From Anaeromyxobacter paludicola (GTDB lineage Bacteria > Myxococcota > Myxococcia > Myxococcales > Anaeromyxobacteraceae): a stretch of 64,000 bases of DNA. Shown here piece after piece: positions 53,165 to 60,720 of the stretch. The number at the start of each line of letters is the position of its first letter. The stretch's first letter is position 1. The stretch lies in NCBI RefSeq assembly GCF_023169965.1, contig NZ_AP025592.1, positions 3,844,001-3,908,000 of the forward strand, given 5' to 3'. The translations under genes were made by a program, and so were the position numbers. The notes under the pieces are model-generated. The model was not told the origin of the DNA. It did no database searches and saw only the letters and a list, made by a program, of their open reading frames with translations.

Positions 53165-54433
53165 CTACTCGGCGACGCCCTGCCCGCCGCGGCGCAGGAA
53201 CGCCGGGATGTCCCACTGGTCGTCGCTCGCGGCCGGGGCCGCCTCGCGGGCGGGGGCGCGCGGGGCGGCGGCGGGGCGCGGCTGGGCGCGGCCGGCGCCG
53301 ACCGGGACCGCCTCGCGCACCACCTCGCGCACCAGCACCGGCTCGGGGGCCGGGGCGGGCTGCAGCGCGGCCGGCTTCACCTCCTCGGTGAGCCGGAGCG
53401 GGAGCGGCTGCACCCGGGCCTTCTGCACCGGGAGGGTCCGCTCGGCGAGGTGCCAGCGCTCGGCGCGCGGCGCCTCCTTCTGCGCGAAGCCGGTGGCGAT
53501 GACGGTGATCTTCACCTCGTCGCCGAGCCGCTCGTCCACCACCGCGCCGAAGATGATGTTGGCGTCGGGGTCGGCGGCGGACTGGACCAGGCTCACCGCC
53601 TCGTTCATCTCGTGGAGGCCGAGCGACGCGCCGCCGGTGATGTTGACGAGGAGGCCGGTGGCGCCGTCCACGGTGATGTCCTCGAGGAGCGGCGACGAGA
53701 TGGCGGCCTGCATCGCCTCCATGGCCCGGTGCTCGCCGCGGGCGCGGCCGGTGCCCATGAGCGCCATGCCCTGCTGGCTCATGATGGTCCGCACGTCGGC
53801 GAAGTCCACGTTCACGAGGCCGTGCACGGTGATGAGGTCGCTGATGCCCTGCACCGCGTTGAGCAGCACCTCGTCGGCGCGCTTGAAGGCGTCGGCGAGC
53901 GCCATGGTCTGGTCGCAGACCGAGAGCAGCCGCTGGTTGGGGATGAGGATGAGCGTGTCCACCGCCTGCTTCAGCGCCTCGATGCCCGCCTCGGCCTGCT
54001 TGCGCCGCTTGTTCCCCTCGAAGAGGAAGGGCTTCGTCACCACGCCCACCGTGAGGGCGCCCGACTCCTTCGCCACCTGCGCCACCACCGGGGCGGCGCC
54101 GGTGCCGGTGCCGCCGCCCATGCCGGCGGTCACGAACACCATGTCGGCGCCGGCGAGCGCCTCGGCGATCTCGCCGCGGGCCTCCTCGGCGGCGTCGCGG
54201 CCGCGCTCGGGGTTCGCGCCGGCGCCGAGGCCGCGCGACCCGCTGCGCCCGATCTGGAGCTTCACCTGCGCCCGGTTCGCCGCCAGCGCCTGCACGTCGG
54301 TGTTGGCGGCGATGAACTCCACGCCGTCCATGCCGCCGGCGACCATGGTGTTGATGGCGTTCCCGCCGCCACCCCCCACGCCGATGACCTTGATCCGAGC
54401 CCCTTCCACGTCCGTCCGCTTGAAGTCTTCCAT
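53165..54433 (-). CDS. ftsZ: Cell division protein FtsZ
   Basis: 422 aa from ATG 54433 (an upstream GTG at 54442 would add three residues). The tubulin-like GTPase core has [33 protein letters not shown] (tubulin signature, about 104-118) and [21 protein letters not shown] Pro/Ala linker (about 320-400) leads to the conserved C-terminal peptide [13 protein letters not shown], which binds FtsA and other partners. Forms the cytokinetic ring. Last gene of the ftsQ-ftsA-ftsZ group, 30 bases after ftsA. Confidence 0.98.
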   Translation of the reverse strand: MEDFKRTDVEGARIKVIGVGGGGGNAINTMVAGGMDGVEFIAANTDVQALAANRAQVKLQIGRSGSRGLGAGANPERGRDAAEEARGEIAEALAGADMVFVTAGMGGGTGTGAAPVVAQVAKESGALTVGVVTKPFLFEGNKRRKQAEAGIEALKQAVDTLILIPNQRLLSVCDQTMALADAFKRADEVLLNAVQGISDLITVHGLVNVDFADVRTIMSQQGMALMGTGRARGEHRAMEAMQAAISSPLLEDITVDGATGLLVNITGGASLGLHEMNEAVSLVQSAADPDANIIFGAVVDERLGDEVKITVIATGFAQKEAPRAERWHLAERTLPVQKARVQPLPLRLTEEVKPAALQPAPAPEPVLVREVVREAVPVGAGRAQPRPAAAPRAPAREAAPAASDDQWDIPAFLRRGGQGVAE

Positions 54434-54463
54434 TCCCGTCACCCTGTCCCTTTTCCCGAACCC

Positions 54464-55693
54464 CTAGAAGATCTCTCCGAGCCAGTCCTTCATCCGGCTC
54501 TTCACCTTGCGGTAGACGTTCTCCTCGCGAATCTTGAAGTACGGGCTCCCCTCCTGCTGCTCCTTCCCGTACAGCACGAGCCCCACCGCGGTCGCGAACT
54601 GCGGGCTCTTCACCACGTCCACGAGCCCGCCGATGCCCCGCGGCATCCCGCGGCGCACCGGCATCCCGAGCACCTCCTCGGCCATCTCCTGCATCCCGTC
54701 GAGCAGCGTGGAGCCGCCGGTGATCACCACCCCGGAGGCCATGGTCTCCTCGAGCCCGCACTTCTGGATCTCGTGCTGGACCAGCATGAAGATCTCCTCC
54801 ACGCGGGGCTCGATGATCTCGGCCAGGATCTGGCGCGAGAGGACGCGCGGGTTGCCGCCGCCGACGCTCGGCACCTCGATGGTCTCGGCCGGGTCCACCA
54901 TCTTGGCGACCGCGCAGCCCTTGGCCTTCTTGATGCGCTCCGCCTCGTGGCTGGGCGTGCGCAGGCCGACCGCGATGTCGTTGGTGAGGTGGTTGCCGCC
55001 GAGCGAGAGCACCGCGGTGTGGGCGATGGCGCCGTTCGCGAAGATGGCGATGTCGGTGGTCCCGCCGCCGATGTCCACCAGGCAGACCCCGAGCTCCTTC
55101 TCGTCCTCCGAGAGCACCGCCAGCGACGAGGCGAGCGGCTGGAGCACGATGTCGGAGACGTTGAGGCCGGTGCGCTGGGCGCACTTGATGATGTTCTGCG
55201 CCGAGGAGACCGCGCCGGTGACGATGAGCGCCTTGGCCTCGAGGCGCACGCCGCTCATGCCCACCGGCTCCTTGATGCCGTCCTGGTCGTCCACCACGAA
55301 CTCCTGCGGGAGGACGTGGATCACCTCGCGGTCGAGCGGGATGGCGACGGCCTTGGCCTGGTCGATGACGCGATCGACGTCGGCCTGCCGGACCTCCTTG
55401 TCCTTGATGGCCACCACCCCGTGGGAGGGGAAGGCCTTGATGTGGCCGCCCGCGATGCCCGTGTAGACGGTGCTGATCTCGCAGCCGCCCATGTGCTCGG
55501 CCTCCTCGATCGCGCGCTTGATCGAGGCGACGGTGGCGTCGATGTTGACCACCACCCCCTTGCGCAGCCCCTTCGACGGGTGCGAGCCGATGCCGATGAT
55601 GTCGATGCCCTCGTCGGTGACCTCGCCGACGATGGCGCAGATCTTGGTCGTGCCGATGTCGAGACCGACCAGGATCTCTCCCTTCCTCGCCAT
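54464..55693 (-). CDS. ftsA: Cell division protein FtsA
   Basis: 409 aa from ATG 55693 with CAGGAGGTG at ideal distance. Actin-like ATPase: phosphate loop 1 VGLDIGTTKICAIVGEV, 1C-domain sequence GIDIIGIGSHPSKGLRKGVV, phosphate 2 CLVDIGGGTTDIAIFANG and adenosine motif VVITGGSTLLDGM. The C-terminal amphipathic helix is VYRKVKSRMKDWLGEIF, which anchors FtsZ filaments to the membrane. Confidence 0.97.
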   Translation of the reverse strand: MARKGEILVGLDIGTTKICAIVGEVTDEGIDIIGIGSHPSKGLRKGVVVNIDATVASIKRAIEEAEHMGGCEISTVYTGIAGGHIKAFPSHGVVAIKDKEVRQADVDRVIDQAKAVAIPLDREVIHVLPQEFVVDDQDGIKEPVGMSGVRLEAKALIVTGAVSSAQNIIKCAQRTGLNVSDIVLQPLASSLAVLSEDEKELGVCLVDIGGGTTDIAIFANGAIAHTAVLSLGGNHLTNDIAVGLRTPSHEAERIKKAKGCAVAKMVDPAETIEVPSVGGGNPRVLSRQILAEIIEPRVEEIFMLVQHEIQKCGLEETMASGVVITGGSTLLDGMQEMAEEVLGMPVRRGMPRGIGGLVDVVKSPQFATAVGLVLYGKEQQEGSPYFKIREENVYRKVKSRMKDWLGEIF

Positions 55694-55736
55694 GTAACAC
55701 CTCCTGTGGACGGGCCGCGCAGTCGCGCGCACGTCC

Positions 55737-56603
55737 CTAGGGCCCTCTCGGACCCGTTTTGCTCAACGCTTCCTTCGCCCCTGCGAGCCGGATGGTCACC
55801 CACGACGGGTGGGCCCGGTTGTCGAGGTGCAGCACCTGCGGCTTGCTGCCCGTGGCGGCGAGCGCCCCGAGCACCTTCTGCAGGCGCGACAGCTTCTGCG
55901 GGAGGTCGCCCGTGCCGAGGCGGACCTCCGTGCCCTCGGCGCCGACGTAGAGCGTGACGCCCTGGTCGGCCTCGAGGTGGATCTCCGAGATGGGCGCGCC
56001 CTCGGCCAGGCCGGCGGCGGCGTAGGTCCGGGCCAGCGCCAGCGCGCCCTGGAGCTGCGGGCGCACCTCGGCCGGCCGCTGCACGAAGTCCTCGCGCGCG
56101 ATGCCGGTCACGATGGGCAGGTCGAGCCCGTCGCCCGGCGCGGCGCGCTTGAAGACGTCGCCCTCGCTCGAGACGAGGTAGAGCCCGGAGAGCTCGATGA
56201 GCGCGGCCGGCTGGTGCTCCTCGATCCGGACCTCGACGGCGGCGGGGACGCGGCGGTGCGCCTCGGCGCGCTTCACCCAGGGCACGCGGGCGAGGGCGCG
56301 CTCGAGCTGCCCGAGGTCGGCGCGCAGGAGGTTGTCGCCGCGGCGGACCGTCGCCGCCTCGGCGAGGTCCTGCTCGGAGGCGCGCTGCTGGCCGGCGAAG
56401 CGGACCTCGCGGATGCGGAGCGGCTGGCCGGCGGTGAGGAAGCGGTAGGCGCCCCGGGCGGCGCCGGCGGTGGCCGCGCAGGCGCCGAGGGCGGCGAGGC
56501 CGATCCCGGCGCGCCGCAGGCGCAGCTTCCACGAGACGGACTCCGCCGCCGCGTCTCGCCGCTTGCGGTTGCCACCCCGCGCCACACGCCAGTCCACGCC
56601 CAC
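55737..56603 (-). CDS. ftsQ: Cell division protein FtsQ
   Basis: 288 aa from GTG 56603. A basic N-terminal cytoplasmic part, one membrane helix (AGIGLAALGACAATAGAA), a POTRA domain (about 62-130; IREVRFAGQQRASEQDLAEA; VPWVKRAEAHRRVPAAVEVR) and the beta domain (about 135-265). Bitopic divisome protein linking FtsB/L. It lies 43 bases before ftsA. On the other side, instead of ddl and mur genes, an opposite-strand cytochrome module begins. Confidence 0.9.
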   Translation of the reverse strand: MGVDWRVARGGNRKRRDAAAESVSWKLRLRRAGIGLAALGACAATAGAARGAYRFLTAGQPLRIREVRFAGQQRASEQDLAEAATVRRGDNLLRADLGQLERALARVPWVKRAEAHRRVPAAVEVRIEEHQPAALIELSGLYLVSSEGDVFKRAAPGDGLDLPIVTGIAREDFVQRPAEVRPQLQGALALARTYAAAGLAEGAPISEIHLEADQGVTLYVGAEGTEVRLGTGDLPQKLSRLQKVLGALAATGSKPQVLHLDNRAHPSWVTIRLAGAKEALSKTGPRGP

Positions 56604-56831
56604 ACCGCCACTCTCGCCAGTCGCCTCGCACCGGTCCCAGGAACCCGGCGCCGCTTCCGGCCGCTATCGCCCGTCTCGCAGCATGCCCGACCGATCCGAT
56701 TTGGCAAGTATTTATCGGACGCGGGGAATGGTCCGGTCAGATGATCGGCGTCAAGGAATAACCCGTCGAGGTAACGTTCAATGTGAGTGGGTGCCCGACA
56801 CCCCACGAACACCGGACAGAGAACGATCGAA
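56604..56831. promoter_or_regulatory. Divergent control region, ftsQ / cytochrome module
   Basis: 228 bases. The part 56690-56790 is unusually AT-rich for this genome (TTGGCAAGTATTTATC, then GGCGTCAAGGAATAACCCG and GGTAACGTTCAATGTGAG). TTGGCA at 56701 and GAATAA at 56756 are possible parts of promoters, but no pair has good spacing. The region probably controls both the ftsQAZ group and the trihaem gene. Confidence 0.45.
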
Positions 56832-57164
56832 ATGACGAAGAGACTCACCCTGGCCGCCGCCCTCCTCCTGCCAGCGCTGGCATTCGCGAGACCCGGGGGA
56901 CGGCTGGCGCCGCTGCCGCGCGAGGTCGCCGTGAGCACCCACGCGCCGTTCGAGACCGGGGAGTGCGGGACCTGCCACGAGCGCGAGAACGCGAACAACC
57001 CGGGTGGCCTCGTCAAGCCGCTCAACGCGCTCTGCTACGATTGCCACGACGAGTTCAAGCAGAAGGGGGGCGCTCCCAAGGCCCACCCGGTCGCGAAGAC
57101 CACCTGCACCACCTGCCACTCGCCTCACAACTCGAAGAAGAAGAAGCTGCGCCTGGATCGATGA
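56832..57164 (+). CDS. Small trihaem c-type cytochrome
   Basis: 110 aa from ATG 56832. Signal peptide (TKRLTLAAALLLPALAFA). Three haem motifs, CGTCH, CYDCH and CTTCH, in the order G-E-C-x2-CH ... NPGG-L ... LCYDCHDEF ... HPVAK ... CTTCHSPHNSKKKKL. This order matches the first three haem sites of the decahaem protein just downstream (GDCSICH ... NPGAL ... LCFQCHEEF ... HPPAV ... CTNCHNAHNATEKKLL), so the small protein looks like one duplicated module. Predicted periplasmic electron carrier. First gene of the module inserted between ddl and ftsQ. Confidence 0.9.
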   Translation: MTKRLTLAAALLLPALAFARPGGRLAPLPREVAVSTHAPFETGECGTCHERENANNPGGLVKPLNALCYDCHDEFKQKGGAPKAHPVAKTTCTTCHSPHNSKKKKLRLDR

Positions 57165-57171
57165 TGGGGGG

Positions 57172-57199
57172 GGACGGCGCCGGGCGGGGCGCCGTGTCC
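57172..57199 (+). terminator. Hairpin after the trihaem gene
   Basis: GGACGGCGCC (57172-57181), loop GGGCGG, GGCGCC-GT-GTCC (57188-57199): a stem with a two-base bulge, 7 bases after the stop codon. It probably ends or attenuates the trihaem transcript. Confidence 0.5.
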
Positions 57200-57228
57200 G
57201 GACGGTAACGGGACGCCAGTTGGGCGAG

Positions 57229-57262
57229 ATCAAGGATCCGCCTGGCCGATCCGTCCTTTGAT
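57229..57262 (+). promoter_or_regulatory. mRNA stem-loop in the decahaem leader
   Basis: ATCAAGGATC (57229-57238) and GATCCGTCCTTTGAT (57248-57262) form a long imperfect hairpin; two alternative pairings (GGATC/GATCC or AAGG/CCTT) are possible. It lies midway between the trihaem stop and the decahaem start. Confidence 0.45.
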
Positions 57263-57296
57263 GAGCCGCTCGCCTGAGCAACCCTTGCGGGGGAAA

Positions 57297-57313
57297 TCTC
57301 CGAAAACCGGAGA
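57297..57313 (+). promoter_or_regulatory. Stem-loop that hides the decahaem ribosome-binding site
   Basis: TCTCCG-AAAAC-CGGAGA is a perfect 6-bp stem with an AAAAC loop, whose right arm contains the GGAG four bases before the ATG at 57317. Translation would require this helix to open, so decahaem synthesis may be controlled at initiation. A second ATG at 57329 has its own GGAG (57319-57322). Confidence 0.55.
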
Positions 57314-57316
57314 CCC

Positions 57317-58423
57317 ATGGAGTCCTCGATGCGTTCTCGCCACCGTGCCGTCCAACTCGCACTCGTCTCGCTGCTCCTGCCCACGCTGGCGCTCGCCGCG
57401 CCGGCCCCGGCCAAGAAGGGAGCGCCGGCGCCCAGCACCGGCACCCTGCGCACCGCCTTCGTCGGCAAGGGCGGGCCGCTGCCCCACGGCGTGAAGGTCG
57501 GGTGGTCGCACGCCGCCTACGAGAACGGCGACTGCTCCATCTGCCACGTCAACAAGGACGTGAAGAACCCGGGCGCCCTCAAGGCCTCGGTGAACGACCT
57601 CTGCTTCCAGTGCCACGAGGAGTTCAACGCCGTCATGAACCGGCAGGTGAAGCACCCGCCGGCGGTCGAGCGCTGCACCAACTGCCACAACGCGCACAAC
57701 GCGACCGAGAAGAAGCTCCTCAACGCCGACGTCTACACGCTCTGCAACGGCTGCCACACCAAGATCAAGGCGACCGCCGAGAACGCCAAGGTGAAGCACG
57801 GCGCGCTCACCTCGGGCGGCAAGTGCGTCTCCTGCCACAACCCGCACGCCGCCAACGTGGAGAAGCTGCTCGTCCAGCTGCCCTTCGACCTGTGCGTGAA
57901 CTGCCACAGCCAGGAGGGCCTGAAGGACGACAAGGGCGTGACCCTCACCAACTTCTCCAAGCTGCTCGCCGCCAACAAGGTCTGGCACGCGCCGGTCGCC
58001 AACAAGGACTGCTCGGCCTGCCACATGACCCACGGCTCGCCCAACTTCCGCCTGCTGGTCGAGGACTACCCGGCGAAGTTCTACGCGCCCTACGACCCGA
58101 AGAACTACGCGCTCTGCTTCACCTGCCACAACGACAAGGTGGCGGCGACGGCCGAGACCACCACGCTCACCAACTTCCGCGACGGCTCGCGGAACCTGCA
58201 CTTCCTGCACGTCAACAAGACCGAGCGCGGCCGCACCTGCCGCGCGTGCCACGAGGTCCACGCCTCGCCGTTCGACCACCAGATCCGCGAGAAGACGCCG
58301 TTCGGCTCCTCGGGCTGGGGCCTGAACGTCGGCTGGCAGAAGACGGCGACGGGCGGCCAGTGCGCCAAGACCTGCCACGACACCAAGCCGTACTCCAACA
58401 AGACGGTCGCAACCAAGAAGTAG
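57317..58423 (+). CDS. Decahaem c-type cytochrome (nine CXXCH plus one CXXXCH)
   Basis: 368 aa from ATG 57317 (ATG 57329 also possible). Signal peptide SRHRAVQLALVSLLLPTLALA. Nine CXXCH motifs with Cys at 73, 96, 120, 143, 170, 193, 232, 267 and 308, plus CAKTCH at 349-354, a CX3CH variant. Tandem doubled-CXXCH units (CTNCHNAHNATEKKLL...LCNGCH; CVSCHNPHAANVEKLL...LCVNCH) alternate. About 340 mature residues for ten haems is typical of periplasmic or outer-membrane multihaem carriers of metal reducers. Its third position GC is like that of the neighbours. Followed 13 bases later by a thioredoxin-fold gene. Confidence 0.92.
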   Translation: MESSMRSRHRAVQLALVSLLLPTLALAAPAPAKKGAPAPSTGTLRTAFVGKGGPLPHGVKVGWSHAAYENGDCSICHVNKDVKNPGALKASVNDLCFQCHEEFNAVMNRQVKHPPAVERCTNCHNAHNATEKKLLNADVYTLCNGCHTKIKATAENAKVKHGALTSGGKCVSCHNPHAANVEKLLVQLPFDLCVNCHSQEGLKDDKGVTLTNFSKLLAANKVWHAPVANKDCSACHMTHGSPNFRLLVEDYPAKFYAPYDPKNYALCFTCHNDKVAATAETTTLTNFRDGSRNLHFLHVNKTERGRTCRACHEVHASPFDHQIREKTPFGSSGWGLNVGWQKTATGGQCAKTCHDTKPYSNKTVATKK

Positions 58424-58436
58424 CGAGGTCCTCCGC

Positions 58437-59264
58437 GTGAACATCCGTCGTCTCCCTGTCCTGATGCTGCTGGTCGCCGGGGGGGCGACGGCACCGGAGG
58501 TCGCCCGGGCCCGGGTGGACCTGGGCGGTACCGTCGAGAACGCAGAGCTGCCCACCCTGGACGGCGGGCGAGCGCCCCTTCTCGCGAAGAAGGCGCTCGC
58601 CAACGTCCTCGTCTTCTTCCGCCCCGACCAGGAGCACTCGGTCTCGACGCTGCGCCAGCTCGTGGACTGCGAGAAGCGGTTCGAGAGCAAGCCGGTGCAC
58701 TGGGTGGCGGTGGTCTCCGACACCTACCCGCCGGACGAGGTCCGCGCGGTGGTGAAGGACGCCGGGGTCAAGATGCCGGTGGTCCGGGACGTCGGCGACG
58801 CCCTCTACGGCAAGCTGGGGATCCGCCTCCACCCGGTGGTGGGGATCGTGGACGCCAAGCAGAAGCTGGTGGCCTACGAGCCCTTCCACAAGATCGACTA
58901 CTGCGCGCTCGTGACCGCCCGGATCCAGTTCGTCCTCGGCGAGATCGACGCCCAGCAGCTCCAGGCCGTGCTCGCGCCGCCGCGCGCGACGCAGGGGGGC
59001 GACGACCAGGTCGCCCGGCGCCACGTCAAGATGGGCGAGATGATGCTCAAGTCGGGCAACACCGCCAGCGCCGAGGAGAACGCGCGCAAGGCGCTCGAGA
59101 AGGACCCGGCGCTGGCGAGCGCGCACGCGCTGCTCGGCGGGGCGCTCGCCGGGCAGGGCAAGTGCGCCGAGGCGGCCAAGGCGTTCGACGAGGCGCTCAA
59201 GCTCGAACCGCAGAACGCGGCCGCCACGGCCGGGAAGCAGAGGTGCGCCGCGGGGGCCAGGTAG
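58437..59264 (+). CDS. Exported thioredoxin-fold plus TPR protein, paralogue 1
   Basis: 275 aa from GTG 58437. Signal-like NIRRLPVLMLLVAGGATAP. Residues about 28-180 form a thioredoxin/AhpC-like fold: NVLVFFRPDQEHSVSTLRQL takes the place of the usual WCxxC segment, and GDALYGKLGIRLHPVVGIVD contains the cis-Pro-like loop. No CXXC is present. Residues about 190-265 are TPR-like (AEENARKALEKDPALASAHA; CAEAAKAFDEALKLEPQNAA). Cys at 78, 156, 243 and 270 are all conserved in the next gene. Probably a periplasmic, non-redox or Cys-disulfide-stabilised protein that scaffolds or matures the neighbouring cytochromes; role inferred. Confidence 0.78.
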   Translation: MNIRRLPVLMLLVAGGATAPEVARARVDLGGTVENAELPTLDGGRAPLLAKKALANVLVFFRPDQEHSVSTLRQLVDCEKRFESKPVHWVAVVSDTYPPDEVRAVVKDAGVKMPVVRDVGDALYGKLGIRLHPVVGIVDAKQKLVAYEPFHKIDYCALVTARIQFVLGEIDAQQLQAVLAPPRATQGGDDQVARRHVKMGEMMLKSGNTASAEENARKALEKDPALASAHALLGGALAGQGKCAEAAKAFDEALKLEPQNAAATAGKQRCAAGAR

Positions 59265-59285
59265 CCCTCGCCGGCGGCAGGATAC

Positions 59286-59320
59286 CGGGCGCGGTCGCGA
59301 AGGCCGCGCCCGTTTTCTTT
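59286..59320 (+). terminator. Rho-independent terminator
   Basis: CGGGCGCGG (59286-59294) pairs with CCGCGCCCG (59304-59312), directly followed by TTTTCTTT (59313-59320). The best classical terminator in the window, after paralogue 1, so the second paralogue must have its own promoter or rely on read-through. Confidence 0.85.
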
Positions 59321-59370
59321 GCGTGACGTCCCCGGCGCGGGAGTTCGTCGTTGCTCCCGGCCGGGGGGAT

Positions 59371-59385
59371 GCCCGAGAATCGGGC
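59371..59385. promoter_or_regulatory. Short inverted repeat before paralogue 2
   Basis: GCCCGA-GAA-TCGGGC, a perfect 6-bp dyad 22 bases before the ATG of paralogue 2. Could be an operator or an mRNA hairpin. The ribosome site AGGGAGGG follows it. Confidence 0.4.
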
Positions 59386-59407
59386 CAGAGAGGGAGGGAA
59401 CGAATCC

Positions 59408-60250
59408 ATGGCACTGCTGACTCTTCGCGACGTGCGCCGCGCCTTCATGCTGTCCGGGCTGGTGGTGGCCGCCCTGGGCTGGCCGTTCTCCAGCAGCGCC
59501 ATCGCCGAGACCGGCCACGTGATCGACGAGGTGCTGCCGAAGCTCGACGGCAGCGGCCGGGCCCCGGTGGCCAAGAAGGGCGAGGTGAGCCTCGTCTTCT
59601 TCTTCCGCCCGGACCAGGAGCACTCGAAGGAGGCGCTGCGCCAGCTGGCGCGCTGCGAGAAGGACCTCGCCGGCCGGAAGCTCCACTGGGCCGCGGTGGT
59701 CTCCGACGCCTACCCGGCCGCCGAGGTCGCGCCGATGGTCGCCGAGTCCGGCGCGGAGATGCCGGTGCTGGTGGACGAGGGCGGGAAGCTCTACGGCAAG
59801 CTCAACCTCCGCATGACCCCCGAGCTCGCCATCGCCGACAAGGCCGGCAAGGTCACCGCCTACCAGCCCTTCTCCAAGCTCGACTACTGCGCCCTCGTCG
59901 AGGCCCGCGTCCGGTTCGCGCTCGGCGAGATCGACCAGGCCGGCCTCGACAAGGTGGTCGCGCCGGCCAAGGCCACCATGCCCGGCGGCAGCGACAACGA
60001 GGCGAAGCGGCACGTCAACTACGGCAAGCTGATGCTCGGCTCGAAGTCCTGGGACAAGGCCATCGACCACGGCCGCAAGGCGGTCGAGAAGGACCCGAAG
60101 CTCGTCGCCGGCTACCTGCTGCTCGGCGACGGCCTGGCCGGGAAGGGCGACTGCGCCGAGGCGGCCAAGGTCTACGACCAGGCGCTCGCGCTCGACCCCA
60201 AGAGCGAGGCCGCCGCGAAGGGCAAGGCGGGCTGCGGGGCCGCGAAGTAG
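59408..60250 (+). CDS. Exported thioredoxin-fold plus TPR protein, paralogue 2
   Basis: 280 aa from ATG 59408 with AGGGAGGG upstream. Hydrophobic N-terminal segment (FMLSGLVVAALGWPFSSSAIA) as signal. Same architecture as paralogue 1: SLVFFFRPDQEHSKEALRQL replaces the CXXC site, and GGKLYGKLNLRMTPELAIAD follows; the TPR part (ridges KAIDHGRKAVEKDPKLVAGY; CAEAAKVYDQALALDPKSEA) ends the protein. Cys at 83, 161, 249 and 276 align with 78, 156, 243 and 270 of paralogue 1, with near-identical spacing (78, 88, 27). The shared motif FRPDQEHS is probably functional. Separated from paralogue 1 by a true terminator. Confidence 0.78.
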   Translation: MALLTLRDVRRAFMLSGLVVAALGWPFSSSAIAETGHVIDEVLPKLDGSGRAPVAKKGEVSLVFFFRPDQEHSKEALRQLARCEKDLAGRKLHWAAVVSDAYPAAEVAPMVAESGAEMPVLVDEGGKLYGKLNLRMTPELAIADKAGKVTAYQPFSKLDYCALVEARVRFALGEIDQAGLDKVVAPAKATMPGGSDNEAKRHVNYGKLMLGSKSWDKAIDHGRKAVEKDPKLVAGYLLLGDGLAGKGDCAEAAKVYDQALALDPKSEAAAKGKAGCGAAK

Positions 60251-60270
60251 CGCGGTCCGTGCGTCACCGG

Positions 60271-60296
60271 GGGCGGCCGGCGCGCGCTGGCCGCCC
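60271..60296. terminator. Bidirectional terminator hairpin
   Basis: GGGCGGCC (60271-60278), 10-base loop, GGCCGCCC (60289-60296): a perfect 8-bp stem between the convergent paralogue 2 and the 102 aa gene. Confidence 0.6.
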
Positions 60297-60304
60297 GCCG
60301 CCGC

Positions 60305-60613
60305 TCACGGCGCCGCGCCGGGGTCCGGCCCGGGCTGCAGCACCTGCGCCGGGCTCTCCATGTCGGCGAGCGCGTAGACGTCGTAGCGGGCGTAGTTGTA
60401 GACCGGCGCCAGCGCCAGGAGCCGCTCCAGCTCCTCGTTCGAGTCCACGTCGTAGATCCAGGCGCCGCCGTGCTTCCCGACCACGTGGTAGCGCTTGTCG
60501 AGCTTGCCCTGCGCCAGGATCCCCTTGGCGTAGTCGGGCATGCGCAGCACGGCCTGCACCAGCGCCGGGCTGAGGCGCGGCACGTCGAGCTCCCACATCA
60601 CCAGGAATTTCAC
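60305..60613 (-). CDS. Muconolactone-isomerase-like small protein
   Basis: 102 aa from GTG 60613. Starts VKFLVMWELDVPRLSPALVQ, then KRYHVVGKHGGAWIYDVDSNEELERLL and YNYARYDVYAL, the ferredoxin-like dimeric alpha/beta-barrel fold of the muconolactone isomerase / YCII group. In other bacteria this fold is used in catabolism and in many uncharacterised proteins; the aromatic-degradation role is not supported by the neighbours. It follows ddl on the same strand after 107 bases, and its ribosome site (AGGAGG) sits in a hairpin (60621-60646). Confidence 0.65.
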   Translation of the reverse strand: MKFLVMWELDVPRLSPALVQAVLRMPDYAKGILAQGKLDKRYHVVGKHGGAWIYDVDSNEELERLLALAPVYNYARYDVYALADMESPAQVLQPGPDPGAAP

Positions 60614-60615
60614 GC

Positions 60616-60646
60616 GTCCCTCCTCGCCGCACCCCGGCGGCGAGGA
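60616..60646 (-). promoter_or_regulatory. Stem-loop overlapping a ribosome-binding site; possible ddl terminator
   Basis: On the minus strand TCCTCGCCGC, loop CGGGGT, GCGGCGAGGA: a perfect 10-bp stem (60646 back to 60621). Its right arm contains the start of AGGAGGG, the ribosome site of the GTG at 60613. It may both end the mur-ddl transcript and keep the 102 aa gene poorly translated. Confidence 0.55.
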
Positions 60647-60720
60647 GACGTGTAAGCCGGGCGGCCCGGGCCGGCGCGCCGCAGGCGGGGGCGCGCCTCC
60701 CGGGGGAGCCCGGCCCGGCG

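Noticed and set aside
46565-53391. Very long open frames (over 2000 codons) on both strands across the kinase-lhr region
   Set aside because: In DNA this GC-rich, stop codons are scarce in all frames. These frames are Arg/Ala/Gly/Pro-rich without any family similarity, whereas the kinase and Lhr proteins carry all expected motifs in order.
56604-57316. Known riboswitch of the GEMM (c-di-GMP or cAMP-GMP) class, as found before cytochrome genes in Geobacter
   Set aside because: I looked for the conserved GCAAAGCC-type and GGGCAAACC-type cores in both cytochrome leaders and did not see them. The structured leader is reported without a class.
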